Source: Flavobacterium sharifuzzamanii (lineage in GTDB: Bacteria; Bacteroidota; Bacteroidia; Flavobacteriales; Flavobacteriaceae). From it: DNA of 64,000 nucleotides. The translations under genes and the position numbers were made by a program. The stretch's first letter is position 1. Every line of letters begins with the position of its first letter. The stretch is from the NCBI RefSeq assembly GCF_003254585.1, contig NZ_QJGZ01000034.1, forward strand, positions 178,902-242,901. Direction: 5' to 3'. This document shows, in pieces, positions 25,123-33,835 of the stretch. A model generated the notes under the pieces. The model ran no database searches and had not been told where the DNA came from. It saw only the letters and a program-made list of their open reading frames with translations.

Positions 25123-27402
25123 ATGAGAAAAAACTACTTTATAGTAATAATGCTATTTTTTGCATTTCTAACCCATGCACAGATAAAAGTGCAAGGCGTT
25201 CCTAGAAATGACATTAAGTTAAAAACGGCTACACAGAAATTATCAACAGCAAAAAACGCCAATGCAACTACTTTTGATGATATTAAGTTTTGGGTTGGCA
25301 CAGGTGCCAACAAAGCAGCATTTGCTGTGCAATGGAACGATGGGAAAAATGCAGATGCTTTAATCTGGGGATTTAAATGGGATGGAAGTGCAACTGGCGA
25401 AGATATGATGAAAGCCATTGCAAAAGCTGATCCTCGTTTTTATACTCTTTTGCTGCAAGGAACACAATTTGGAACTGCAATTGGAGGATTCGGTTTCGAT
25501 TTGAATGGAGCCAACACAATTGGATTGTACAAAAGCGGAAACCTAACGTATCCTTATTATCCTGTAAGTGGTATCGTAAATACAGCGGTTTATGATTTTG
25601 ACGAATATACACCAATTGATGCATCAGATCATTGGCAGTCTGGCTGGACAGCTAATGGATACTGGTCGTATTGGGTAAGAGATGATGCTAATAATAATTT
25701 TGATTATTCTGGATTAGGGGCATCGAGTCGAGTTTTGCAAAATGGTTCATGGGATGTATGGAATTTTAATGTTTCGTTTGTAGAAGAACCCATTGCAGCA
25801 TTTACTCCTGTAACGCCTTATTCAAGTGCCATAGATTTTACAAAAGGGTATTTCATGGTAAACGAAGAGTGGTTTGGGCACACTAATGGATCTGTAAATT
25901 TTGTTAGCAATGACGGGAAAATTAATTATAGAATTTATAGCGATGTAAACGAAAATAAAGCTTTTGGCGCGACAACGCAATACGGAACTATTTATGGAGA
26001 TAAATTTTATTTTGTTTCTAAACAAGCTAAAGATGGAGGTGATACACAATACACTCCAGGCGGAAGGCTAGTTGTTGCAGATGCTTTAACGATGAAAACC
26101 CTTGCAGAATTTGATAATGTAGGAGGTGGGGATGGACGCTCTTTTGTTGGAGTTGATGAAAAAACGGGATATATAGGCGCTTCAAACGGAGTTTTTATTT
26201 TTGATATTGCCAATATGAAAGTTGGAACTGTCATTGCAGGAACAGGAGGCGGAAGCCAGTATGCAGGGCAGATAGGAAACATGATTCGTACTTCTCAATA
26301 TGTATTTGTAGTAAAACAAAATGGTGGGATTTTGGTTATTGATCCTAAAACAAATAGTGTTGTAAAAACCATTACAGGCGCGTTTCATTCAGTTACACAA
26401 TCTAAAGATGGAAGCATTTGGGGAATTCAAAATAAGAAAATAATCAATATTAATCCCTTAACTTTTGCAACTATTGAATATGCCATTCCAACCACTCAAT
26501 ATTTAGGCTCTTGGGGAGCATGGAACGCGGGAAGTTTTACTTACAGCAATAAAGAAAATGCTTTGTATTGGATGAATTCTGTCAACGCATTTACTTCGGG
26601 AGTTCAAATTATAAAATTTGACGTGGCAACTAAAAAATTCAACGAAAGTTTTGCAACACTTCCGGGACAAACAGGAACTTTTAAACAAATTCCTTATGGA
26701 GCAGCATTGAGAATTGATCCTGTTTCAGATCAGATTATTGTAAACACAACCGAAAGCGGTTTTGGAGCACATTACCAAAAAAACTGGATTCATACTTTTG
26801 ACAATACAGGAAAATTGATCGATACAAAAACGTTAAATGATTATTACTGGTTTCCTGCTATGACAGTATTTCCAGATAATGCAGCTCCAGTTGTAAATGC
26901 AATTTTGCCTTCAGAAGTTTCAACAGGAAATCCAACAATTATTGATCTAAAAACAGTGGTTTCAGATGAAGATAATTTGTCTGGTGCGATTGTAAAAACG
27001 ATAAAATCAAACACTGATGAAACTATTGTTTCGGCAGTAATTAACACTAATGAAGAACTGGTAATCACTCCAAAAACAGGAGGAAAAGCAACAATTATAA
27101 TTAGTTTTAATTCTAATGGAAAAATAGTCGAAAAATCGATTTTGGTTGATACAGCGGTTTTAGGCAGAGACGAATTCACGAAAGTGCAATTATCAATTTA
27201 TCCAAATCCAGTTTCAGATTATCTGAATATCAGTACTGAAGACGAAATTACAGATGTTGTGATTTATGATGTTAATGGAAGAACCATAAATACGAGACTA
27301 AATAACAATCAAATTGATGTAAGTAATTTTGCCAAAGGTTTTTATATTATCAATATTATAACTGACAAAGCGAAGTATACGCAGAAATTTATTAAAAGAT
27401 AA
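25123..27402 (+). CDS. T9SS-exported DUF5074-type propeller protein of the B12 locus
   Basis: A 759-residue protein with signal peptide (FFAFLTHAQ). Residues about 45-220 form an N-terminal domain (FWVGTGANKAAFAVQWNDGK ... ALIWGFKWDG ... WQSGWTANGYWSYWVRDD). A propeller spans about 230-590 (VVADALTMKTLAEFDNVGGG, ITGAFHSVTQSKDGSIWGI, YLGSWGAWNAGSF). A short Ig-like or Dockerin-adjacent domain follows, and the C-terminal T9SS type A sorting domain reads LSIYPNPVSDYLNIS to YTQKFIKR. It shares the propeller idea with the lipid-anchored BtuG-like protein but is exported by a different route, so it may be released or attached via T9SS. It is last in the riboswitch operon and ends at a strong terminator. 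A secreted or cell-wall-surface cobalamin binder is my inference. Confidence 0.82.
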   Translation: MRKNYFIVIMLFFAFLTHAQIKVQGVPRNDIKLKTATQKLSTAKNANATTFDDIKFWVGTGANKAAFAVQWNDGKNADALIWGFKWDGSATGEDMMKAIAKADPRFYTLLLQGTQFGTAIGGFGFDLNGANTIGLYKSGNLTYPYYPVSGIVNTAVYDFDEYTPIDASDHWQSGWTANGYWSYWVRDDANNNFDYSGLGASSRVLQNGSWDVWNFNVSFVEEPIAAFTPVTPYSSAIDFTKGYFMVNEEWFGHTNGSVNFVSNDGKINYRIYSDVNENKAFGATTQYGTIYGDKFYFVSKQAKDGGDTQYTPGGRLVVADALTMKTLAEFDNVGGGDGRSFVGVDEKTGYIGASNGVFIFDIANMKVGTVIAGTGGGSQYAGQIGNMIRTSQYVFVVKQNGGILVIDPKTNSVVKTITGAFHSVTQSKDGSIWGIQNKKIININPLTFATIEYAIPTTQYLGSWGAWNAGSFTYSNKENALYWMNSVNAFTSGVQIIKFDVATKKFNESFATLPGQTGTFKQIPYGAALRIDPVSDQIIVNTTESGFGAHYQKNWIHTFDNTGKLIDTKTLNDYYWFPAMTVFPDNAAPVVNAILPSEVSTGNPTIIDLKTVVSDEDNLSGAIVKTIKSNTDETIVSAVINTNEELVITPKTGGKATIIISFNSNGKIVEKSILVDTAVLGRDEFTKVQLSIYPNPVSDYLNISTEDEITDVVIYDVNGRTINTRLNNNQIDVSNFAKGFYIINIITDKAKYTQKFIKR

Positions 27403-27423
27403 AATTCTAAAATTAAATAACTT

Positions 27424-27455
27424 AAGGCTGTCACTTTGGAGACAGCCTTTTTTTT
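27424..27455 (+). terminator. Terminator of the B12 operon
   Basis: AAGGCTGTC (27424-27432) and GACAGCCTT (27441-27449) form a 9-bp stem followed by T8. It has the same stem as the terminator at 321-350. Confidence 0.9.
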
Positions 27456-27467
27456 GGGGAATAAAAT

Positions 27468-27527
27468 GCTTCGGAGAAGCAAAATATTTATAGCAAATAA
27501 AATAACGAGAAAAAGCTCCAGAGGAGC
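27468..27527. repeat. Two-hairpin repeat unit
   Basis: GCTTCGGAGAAGC (27468-27480) and GCTCCAGAGGAGC (27515-27527) are separated by AT-rich DNA containing AATATTTATAG. The pair matches 5283-5346 in order and in the spacer motif AATATTTATAG, and both second hairpins are followed by GACATA. It is a dispersed palindromic unit. Confidence 0.7.
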
Positions 27528-27594
27528 GACATATTGGTAGACGTTTTTTTCAATAAAAAGATCATTATATTTACGATACAAAATTCCGAACATT

Positions 27595-28233
27595 ATGAAA
27601 GGATTGGTAATTGGAGCCACAGGCGCAACAGGAAAAGAGCTGGTTGATCTTCTTTTAAAAGATAATAATTATACAGCAGTTTCAATTTTTGTGAGACGCT
27701 CAACAGGAAAATCACATCCAAAATTGACAGAGCATATTGTTGATTTTTCTAATATAAATTCCTTCCAAGAGATAATTACCGGAGACGTTCTTTTTTCTTG
27801 TTTGGGAACTACGCTTAAAGATGCAGGTTCAAAAGAAAAACAGTGGAAAATCGATTATGATATTCCTGCAGAATTCGCAACTGCTGCAAAACAAAACAAT
27901 GTAAAAACTTTGGTTTTGGTTTCTTCTTACGGAGCATCAGCCAAAAGCAGTGTATATTATTCTATGATGAAAGGAAAATTAGAAGACTATCTCCAAGAGC
28001 TTCATTTTCCGCAATATATTATTTTCAGACCTGGACCATTAATTCGAGAAAATACAGATCGTTTGGGCGAAAAGATTTCAGTAAAAGTTATAAAATTCTT
28101 TAATGCAATTGGACTTTTCAAAAATCTGAAACCAATCACAACCGCATTTTTAGCCGAAAAATTAGTAAAATCGCCAAAAAAGTCTCCTGAAGGAACGACG
28201 ATTTTGGAATTGGATCGCATTATTGCCCTTTGA
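27595..28233 (+). CDS. NAD(P)-binding Rossmann protein, atypical SDR (TIP30/YbjT-like)
   Basis: A 212-residue cytosolic protein with the glycine motif GATGATG at residues 7-13. The cofactor-specificity strand ends in VRRS (residues 35-38), the second-fold motif is LVLVSSYGASA (about 103-113), and a Tyr-x3-Lys lies at YSMMKGKLE (about 121-129). FRPGPL follows. This is the pattern of atypical short-chain dehydrogenases related to HTATIP2/TIP30 and YbjT. Many such proteins bind NADPH without known substrate. It is a single gene, convergent with the next, and no partner suggests a pathway. Confidence 0.85.
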   Translation: MKGLVIGATGATGKELVDLLLKDNNYTAVSIFVRRSTGKSHPKLTEHIVDFSNINSFQEIITGDVLFSCLGTTLKDAGSKEKQWKIDYDIPAEFATAAKQNNVKTLVLVSSYGASAKSSVYYSMMKGKLEDYLQELHFPQYIIFRPGPLIRENTDRLGEKISVKVIKFFNAIGLFKNLKPITTAFLAEKLVKSPKKSPEGTTILELDRIIAL

Positions 28234-28354
28234 GTTCCTGCTTCTTCCTACTATTATTCTTTGTTGAGCGAAAGATAATCGAGATTACAAAAGGAAAAGT
28301 ATAAATATGCAGAAAGTTTTCAGATGCTATTTTTATTAATAGATTGAAAGTAAC

Positions 28355-29560
28355 TCAAATTTCATCGACGGTCCAATGAAATAGAGGTTGCAGTAATGGT
28401 AAATTTTTCCAAGGCAATGGTTTAGAATAAATAATGGTTTTTAAATCAGTAGACTGCAATTTTAAGATTTTAGTTTTTATTGAATAATTGTATAGTAGAA
28501 TAGTTTTATTTCCATCATAATCGGTCAAGGTTATTTTTTTTAAAGACGGATTTAGTTCTAGGTAAAAATCTTCTGTAGAATCATCTTCATATTGAAAAAT
28601 GAAATAGTTCTGCCGATGAATAAAAAAACGTTTGATTTTTAAATTACTAGAATTTGTGTTTTCCGTTTTTATAATCTCATAAGCGCCATGTAAAGCAGGA
28701 CGAGCAGTATTATCATCGTTAAATTCTGCTTTCTGCAAGTATGGATATAGTGTTTCAATAAAGAAAAAAAATAAGATTACCGTCTTAAAAATCAATTTAG
28801 TTATTTTGGAAGAGAAGATTTGATTTCCATTAAAAGGAGTCAAAATGGTATGTTTATTCAAAACAAAAAAATCAAAAAGTCTTTTAAAATTAGGAGTTAA
28901 AATTAAAAGGCATAAAAAGAATAAAAACGAAGAATACAGTTTTACCGAAATATCAAAGCTGATATTGATAAAGATGATATTTAATAAAATGCCAGAAAGT
29001 ATAAAAAGTCCTAAAGTTCGAGTTTTGTTATATAAAAGCATTAAAGCAGGAATTACTTCGGCAAAACCCATAAAGATGTTGTAAGAGTAAGAAGTTCCCA
29101 TTATGCTCCAAAAGGCGATATCTTTATCAAGCATGCCTAAAGGAGTGTATAATGTATTAGGCTCGGGAAGATAAAATTGTACTTTAAATATTTTATCAAA
29201 ACCATATTTAAACATTATAATGGCTAGATAATAATTTAAAATTAGCTGAATTATTTTAAAAATATTGTCTTGTTGTTTTTTCCAAAGATTAATAAAAGAC
29301 AATGAGATTACGGCTATAAAAGCAAAAATGAAAAGAACTAAAAATAGTATATAAAGTGTTGTCGAATCTGATGAAATTTCAGGATTTACAATACTAAAAA
29401 CATTAAAATTAGAAGAAATAAAAAAGATTAAATCTTCAAAAATGAATTTTGTTATTTTGGTTTGAAGGAAAAAAAAACTAAAAGTAAATGGAACAAAAAA
29501 CACTCCTAAAAATGCAAATAGTAGGAATGTTTGATAAAGAAATGCTCCAATTTTTTTCAT
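28355..29560 (-). CDS. Multipass membrane protein, DoxX-like core
   Basis: A 401-residue protein with about nine predicted hydrophobic helices (for example LFAFLGVFFVPFTFSFFFL, YILFLVLFIFAFIAVISLSF, LGLFILSGILLNIIFI, LIFKTVILFFFFIETLYPYL). A soluble C-terminal domain of about 115 residues (GAYEIIKTENTNSS, FFIHRQNYFIFQYEDDS, FYLELNPSLKKITLTDYDGN) is beta-rich. The helices around YYLAIIMFKYGFDKIF and YNIFMGFAEVIPALMLLY resemble the DoxX/DUF417-type four-helix core, but I cannot name a function. It is 9 nt downstream of a small exported-protein gene with which it forms an operon. Base composition is even more AT-rich than neighbours, as expected for Phe/Ile-rich membrane proteins. Confidence 0.72.
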   Translation of the reverse strand: MKKIGAFLYQTFLLFAFLGVFFVPFTFSFFFLQTKITKFIFEDLIFFISSNFNVFSIVNPEISSDSTTLYILFLVLFIFAFIAVISLSFINLWKKQQDNIFKIIQLILNYYLAIIMFKYGFDKIFKVQFYLPEPNTLYTPLGMLDKDIAFWSIMGTSYSYNIFMGFAEVIPALMLLYNKTRTLGLFILSGILLNIIFINISFDISVKLYSSFLFFLCLLILTPNFKRLFDFFVLNKHTILTPFNGNQIFSSKITKLIFKTVILFFFFIETLYPYLQKAEFNDDNTARPALHGAYEIIKTENTNSSNLKIKRFFIHRQNYFIFQYEDDSTEDFYLELNPSLKKITLTDYDGNKTILLYNYSIKTKILKLQSTDLKTIIYSKPLPWKNLPLLQPLFHWTVDEI

Positions 29561-29569
29561 GTTATAGTT

Positions 29570-30007
29570 CTACTGTTTGAAACCGATAAAAATAACTTCA
29601 TCAATGGGGTTATCATATTTATAATAATATTTCTGCTTAAATAATAGTTTTATCTTTTTTTGAGAATTTTTTATATTGAAGACCGAATCATTTATTAAAG
29701 TATCGGTTCTGCTTTCAAACTGTATATTGCTACAAGCTTTGTAATTTTCTGGGTCAGGATATCTTTTTTTTGAAGTTCTGATTTTTAAAATGGTGCGAGT
29801 TTTGTTTATTGCAATAACGCTATCTAAAATAAGAACATGACCCCATCCTGTACCAAAATTAGAATCGTTTATATCAAACAAATTTTTCTTGTAAGCTTTT
29901 GAAAAAGAATTTTTAGAACCGCTATGGCTTTTATGTGCAATTACTTTTGTTTGCCCATAACTCAAAATTGAAGTAAAGAATATCAGAAACAAAATTTTTG
30001 GTTTCAT
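29570..30007 (-). CDS. Small exported protein, unknown function
   Basis: A 145-residue protein not recognised. A signal peptide (LFLIFFTSILSYGQ) is followed by a basic mature part rich in Lys and Ser, with SFSKAYKKNLFDINDSNFGTG, ILDSVIAINKTRTILKIRTS and KIKLLFKQKYYYKYDNPIDE. It has one cysteine, no lipobox, and no sorting domain. It is the first gene of a two-gene unit with the membrane protein downstream (9-nt gap). The beta-strand-like alternation suggests a small periplasmic domain that may partner with the soluble tail of that membrane protein. Confidence 0.65.
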   Translation of the reverse strand: MKPKILFLIFFTSILSYGQTKVIAHKSHSGSKNSFSKAYKKNLFDINDSNFGTGWGHVLILDSVIAINKTRTILKIRTSKKRYPDPENYKACSNIQFESRTDTLINDSVFNIKNSQKKIKLLFKQKYYYKYDNPIDEVIFIGFKQ

Positions 30008-30193
30008 TTTTTTTAGGTTAAATTATGACTTTTTTATATTTAAATAAATGACAGATTATTTTGAAATAGTCGAGCAAAGATAATTTTTTTTAAGAATATT
30101 CTTATTTTTATTTTAAAAAAAATCTGAAGTGCCAATTCTAAATGAGTTTTAGATGAAATTGTTTTAAATTTACTCACTTTACCACGCCAAGAA

Positions 30194-32179
30194 ATGAACA
30201 AGAATTACCCCATTCCAGAAAACGAGCTACAGCGTTTAGCAGCCCTAAAACGTTATAATATACTTGACACACTTCCCGATGATGCTTTTGACGATGCCAC
30301 AAGGCTTGTTTCTTATATCTGCGGAGTGCCAATTGCCCATATTTCTTTTATTGATGAGGATAGGCAATGGTTTAAATCGGAGATTGGAGTAGGAGTTTCT
30401 GAAGTGCCACGTGAAATCTCATTTTGTAATTACACCATCTTGGATACTGAAATTGTAGAAATCAACGATACTCATGTCAACGAAAGATTTAAAGATGATC
30501 CAAATGTTACCGGTGGGTTCAATGTAAGATTCTATGCAGGAGTACCGCTTACAACACCAGATGGCTATAATATTGGAACTTTGTGTGCGGTTGATCATGT
30601 TGTAAAAGAATTAAATGACAATCAGCGTAATGCACTTTCGATAATAGCAAAACACGTTATAGCGCAGTTAGAATTAGGCACAAAGAACAATCAATTATAT
30701 ACACAGAGAAAAATTGCCGAACGTGCTGTTTTGGCGAGAGACAGTTTTTTGGCCAATATGAGCCACGAAATCAGGACTCCATTAAATGCTATTATTGGTT
30801 TTACCGATTTGCTGGCACAGACAGAACTCGATGATACACAGCGAGATTATATTGGAAGTGTTCAGATCGCAGGTGAAAATTTACTTTTGATTGTAAATGA
30901 TATTCTAGATCTTTCAAAAATTGAATCTGGAAATTTAACAATCGAAACGGAATCTTTTAATTTGAAGAAAACCCTCAAGCACGTTTATAGTTTGTTGAAA
31001 GTAAAAGTGCAGAAAGAGGTTGAGTTTAATCTTTTTCTTGATGCCGAATTGCCAGATATGGTTATTGGAGACCAAGGAAGACTTAATCAGATACTCGTAA
31101 ACCTTATTGGGAATGCGCTTAAGTTTACAAATGAAGGAGAAGTAACGGTTTCAGTGAAGAAAATTGAGGAAACAGAAGACAGTTATTCGTTTAAATTTTC
31201 TATAAAAGACACTGGAATAGGAATTCCGAAAGATAAGCTTGAAACTATTTTTGAACGTTTTACGCAAGGCGAGGAAAGTACCACGCGAACATTTGGAGGT
31301 ACAGGGCTTGGGCTTAATATTGTAAAACAATTAGTAGAACTTCAGAAAGGAGAAGTTCATGTAAAAAGTACCTTAAATCGCGGTTCAGAGTTTTTCTTTA
31401 CCCTTTCGTACAAAAAGTCAGATACTGAAGAAACAGAAGTGAAAACTGTTTCTAAAAATGATTTAGGACATCTTAAAATATTGCTTTGCGAAGACAACGT
31501 TTTAAACCAAAAGTTAGCAAAAAGCGTAATTAATAATTTTGGTTTTGATCTGGATATCGCACAAAATGGAGAGGAAGGAATTGAACTTTTATCTCAAAAG
31601 AAGTATGATTTGGTTTTAATGGATTTGCAGATGCCTGTAAAAGATGGCTATCAAACCACAGAATATATTCGAAATGAGATGAATTCCAACATTCCGATTA
31701 TTGCCATGACGGCACATTCTCTAGTAGGAGAGCAGGAGCGTTGTTACAAAGTAGGAATGAATGCTTATGTGCCAAAGCCTTTTAAACAGGCCATTCTTTT
31801 AAAAGCTATAAAAACGGTAATGTCACTAGATAACGACACGCATCATAAGAGAATTATTGATATGTCTTTTTTGGATGAAATGTCTGGCGGTGATCCCCAA
31901 TTTAAGAAAGAGATGATAGGTCTTTTTATTGATAAAATTCCGAATCAAGTGACGCAGTTAGAAGAAGCATTTAAGAAGACAGATTATGACAACGTAAAAA
32001 AATTGGCGCATAATATGAAATCGAGCATGGACATTTTTATGCTGCAAGATTTAAGCAATTGTCTGTCGATTATCGAAGAAGAAGCGTCATCTGGCGAATT
32101 TACTGCTGAAACATTAGATAAAGTAAATATTTTCAGCTGCGGAATCGAAGAAGTCGTTAAAATTTTAAAAGAGCTATGA
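30194..32179 (+). CDS. Soluble hybrid sensor kinase: GAF-HisKA-HATPase-REC-HPt
   Basis: A 661-residue cytosolic phosphorelay protein with no membrane segment. A GAF domain (about 20-165: SYICGVPIAHISFIDEDRQW, FYAGVPLTTPDGYNIGTLCA) is the sensor. HisKA has NMSHEIRTPLNAIIG with phospho-acceptor His191. HATPase_c has the N box NQILVNLIGNALKFTN, G1 DTGIGIP and G2 GGTGLGLNI. The receiver (about 428-550) has LCEDNVLNQKL and phospho-acceptor Asp477 in MDLQMP. The HPt domain (about 560-660) has LAHNMKSSM with His606. All relay residues are intact, so it can pass phosphate to a separate receiver. The next gene is just such a protein. It opens a six-gene run toward an exopolysaccharide-type synthase and is likely its control point. 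Confidence 0.92.
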   Translation: MNKNYPIPENELQRLAALKRYNILDTLPDDAFDDATRLVSYICGVPIAHISFIDEDRQWFKSEIGVGVSEVPREISFCNYTILDTEIVEINDTHVNERFKDDPNVTGGFNVRFYAGVPLTTPDGYNIGTLCAVDHVVKELNDNQRNALSIIAKHVIAQLELGTKNNQLYTQRKIAERAVLARDSFLANMSHEIRTPLNAIIGFTDLLAQTELDDTQRDYIGSVQIAGENLLLIVNDILDLSKIESGNLTIETESFNLKKTLKHVYSLLKVKVQKEVEFNLFLDAELPDMVIGDQGRLNQILVNLIGNALKFTNEGEVTVSVKKIEETEDSYSFKFSIKDTGIGIPKDKLETIFERFTQGEESTTRTFGGTGLGLNIVKQLVELQKGEVHVKSTLNRGSEFFFTLSYKKSDTEETEVKTVSKNDLGHLKILLCEDNVLNQKLAKSVINNFGFDLDIAQNGEEGIELLSQKKYDLVLMDLQMPVKDGYQTTEYIRNEMNSNIPIIAMTAHSLVGEQERCYKVGMNAYVPKPFKQAILLKAIKTVMSLDNDTHHKRIIDMSFLDEMSGGDPQFKKEMIGLFIDKIPNQVTQLEEAFKKTDYDNVKKLAHNMKSSMDIFMLQDLSNCLSIIEEEASSGEFTAETLDKVNIFSCGIEEVVKILKEL

Positions 32180-32254
32180 TATAAGCGAAATATACAGTAG
32201 CTTTATAGTAATGATGATATAAATAAGTTTGTCCCAAAGAGAAAAAATTAAAAA

Positions 32255-32620
32255 ATGAGAATTATTGTAGCCGAAGATAATGATATCCTACGCAAATCGT
32301 TGTCTTTTTTCTTAGAGTCTAAAGGATTTAGTATTGATCAGTTTTCTGATGGTAAAGAGGCGCTAGAAGCGATCGAAAAAGAAAACTATGACTTGATATT
32401 GACCGATATAAACATGCCAGGTGTTAGCGGAATGGAAATTACCCAACACGTTAGAGAGAATCTTAAATCTGATATTCCCGTTATTATATTAACTTCTTCG
32501 GGAGTTGAACAGACCGAGCTTGACTCTTTTGATATTGGAGCAAACGAATTTATTGCCAAGCCAGTAAGTCCGGCTGTACTTTTAGTGAGAATTAATAAAT
32601 TACTAAAAACCCGAATCTGA
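32255..32620 (+). CDS. Single-domain response regulator (receiver only)
   Basis: A 121-residue CheY-like receiver: acidic pair EDND at 6-9, phospho-acceptor Asp51 in TDINMPG, Thr/Ser switch in LTSSG near 81, and the conserved Lys in AKPVSP near 102. It has no output domain. It follows the hybrid kinase (75-bp gap) and overlaps the outer-membrane protein gene by one base (TGATG), so its synthesis is coupled to that gene. In synthase-dependent polysaccharide systems such receivers often bind and control a partner protein directly. The HPt His606 of the neighbouring kinase is the natural phosphodonor. Confidence 0.9.
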   Translation: MRIIVAEDNDILRKSLSFFLESKGFSIDQFSDGKEALEAIEKENYDLILTDINMPGVSGMEITQHVRENLKSDIPVIILTSSGVEQTELDSFDIGANEFIAKPVSPAVLLVRINKLLKTRI

Positions 32621-33834
32621 TGAAGTTTGTATATTATTCTATTTTCCTGCTTTTTATTTCTACAATTGCAATTGGACAAGAAATCAATATAGATGAGGCT
32701 TTGGCCAATGTAAAACGTGAAGTCGAAAAAGAAAATTACGATAAAGCATTATCGATAATTGAGCCTCTTCGCGCCAAATATCCTGAAAATGAAGATATAC
32801 AAACTTACGCAGGACGCATTTACAGCTGGAAAAAAGACTATAAAACTGCGATAAAGATTTTGTCTCCAATGGCAGACAGAAACAATCCGAATCCTGAGGC
32901 TTTGCAAGCGCTTGTAAATGTGTATTTCTGGACAGAAGATTACGAAAAATGTATTTCGTATTGTGATAAATATCTTGCCATTGATCCAAAATCGGTTGAG
33001 GTTTTGAAGATTAAAGCTACTTGTCTAGAGAAATTAAACCGAGATCAAGAAGCATTAGATTTAATAGAAAAGGCCTCTTATATTGATAATAGCACTCAGG
33101 CCTTTAGTGGAATACGTACGCTTATTGGACGTAAAGCAAAAAATACAGTTTCGGCTTCTTATCTAAATATTTCGACTTCCGATCCAGGACAGCAACCATT
33201 TCATTATGGATATGTTGAATACTCGCATAAGTTTAGTAAATCGGCAATTGTAGGAAGAGCAAATATTGGAAATATCGGCAGCGAAACCCAAATGTTGTTT
33301 GAAACAGATTTTTATCAGACCTTTTCAAACAAAAGCTATTTGTATGCAAATGCTGGAGTATCAACGGGCGAAACCATTTTTCCTGTAGCCAAAGCAGGTT
33401 TAGAATATTATTTTAAGCCACAGAAACATTTTGATTTTTCGCTTGGAGGACGATTCATGCATTTTGATACAGACGATATTACGCTACTAACGGGACAAGT
33501 TGCCTACAATGCAGGAGTTTATAGTTTTGCTTATAGACCTTATTATGATATTTCGAACGAACTTTTTTCTCATGTTTTGAGTGTTCAGCGTGTAAATGAA
33601 GAAAAAGAACGCCTTATTAGATTGGAATTGCAATACGGAAACGTTCCATATCTCTATTTGTACAATAATTTTACACAACCTCTAAAAGCGTATCGTGTTG
33701 GAATTCAGTATCAGCATCGTTTTGGCGATTCGTTTTTTGTGCGTCCAATCTTTCTTTACGAATATGAAGAGTATATTCCTAGTGAATACAGAAACAAGTT
33801 TAATGTACAGCTAATTGTAACAAAACGTTTTTAA
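32620..33834 (+). CDS. TPR plus YaiO-family outer-membrane barrel, polysaccharide-export type
   Basis: A 404-residue protein with signal peptide (ISTIAIGQ). Three to four TPR repeats (about 25-165: DKALSIIEPLRAKYPENEDI, QALVNVYFWTEDYEKCISYC, EVLKIKATCLEKLNRDQEAL) are fused to a C-terminal barrel of the YaiO family (about 180-404: YGYVEYSHKFS, FETDFYQTFSNKSYLYANAG, final strand NKFNVQLIVTKRF). A periplasmic TPR domain joined to an outer-membrane barrel is the architecture of PgaA and BcsC, the export proteins of poly-GlcNAc and cellulose. In E. coli yaiO neighbours the GT2 gene yaiP. Together with the GT2 gene two positions downstream, this points to exopolysaccharide export. The barrel is smaller than PgaA's. 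Confidence 0.85.
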   Translation: MKFVYYSIFLLFISTIAIGQEINIDEALANVKREVEKENYDKALSIIEPLRAKYPENEDIQTYAGRIYSWKKDYKTAIKILSPMADRNNPNPEALQALVNVYFWTEDYEKCISYCDKYLAIDPKSVEVLKIKATCLEKLNRDQEALDLIEKASYIDNSTQAFSGIRTLIGRKAKNTVSASYLNISTSDPGQQPFHYGYVEYSHKFSKSAIVGRANIGNIGSETQMLFETDFYQTFSNKSYLYANAGVSTGETIFPVAKAGLEYYFKPQKHFDFSLGGRFMHFDTDDITLLTGQVAYNAGVYSFAYRPYYDISNELFSHVLSVQRVNEEKERLIRLELQYGNVPYLYLYNNFTQPLKAYRVGIQYQHRFGDSFFVRPIFLYEYEEYIPSEYRNKFNVQLIVTKRF

Positions 33835-33835
33835 G

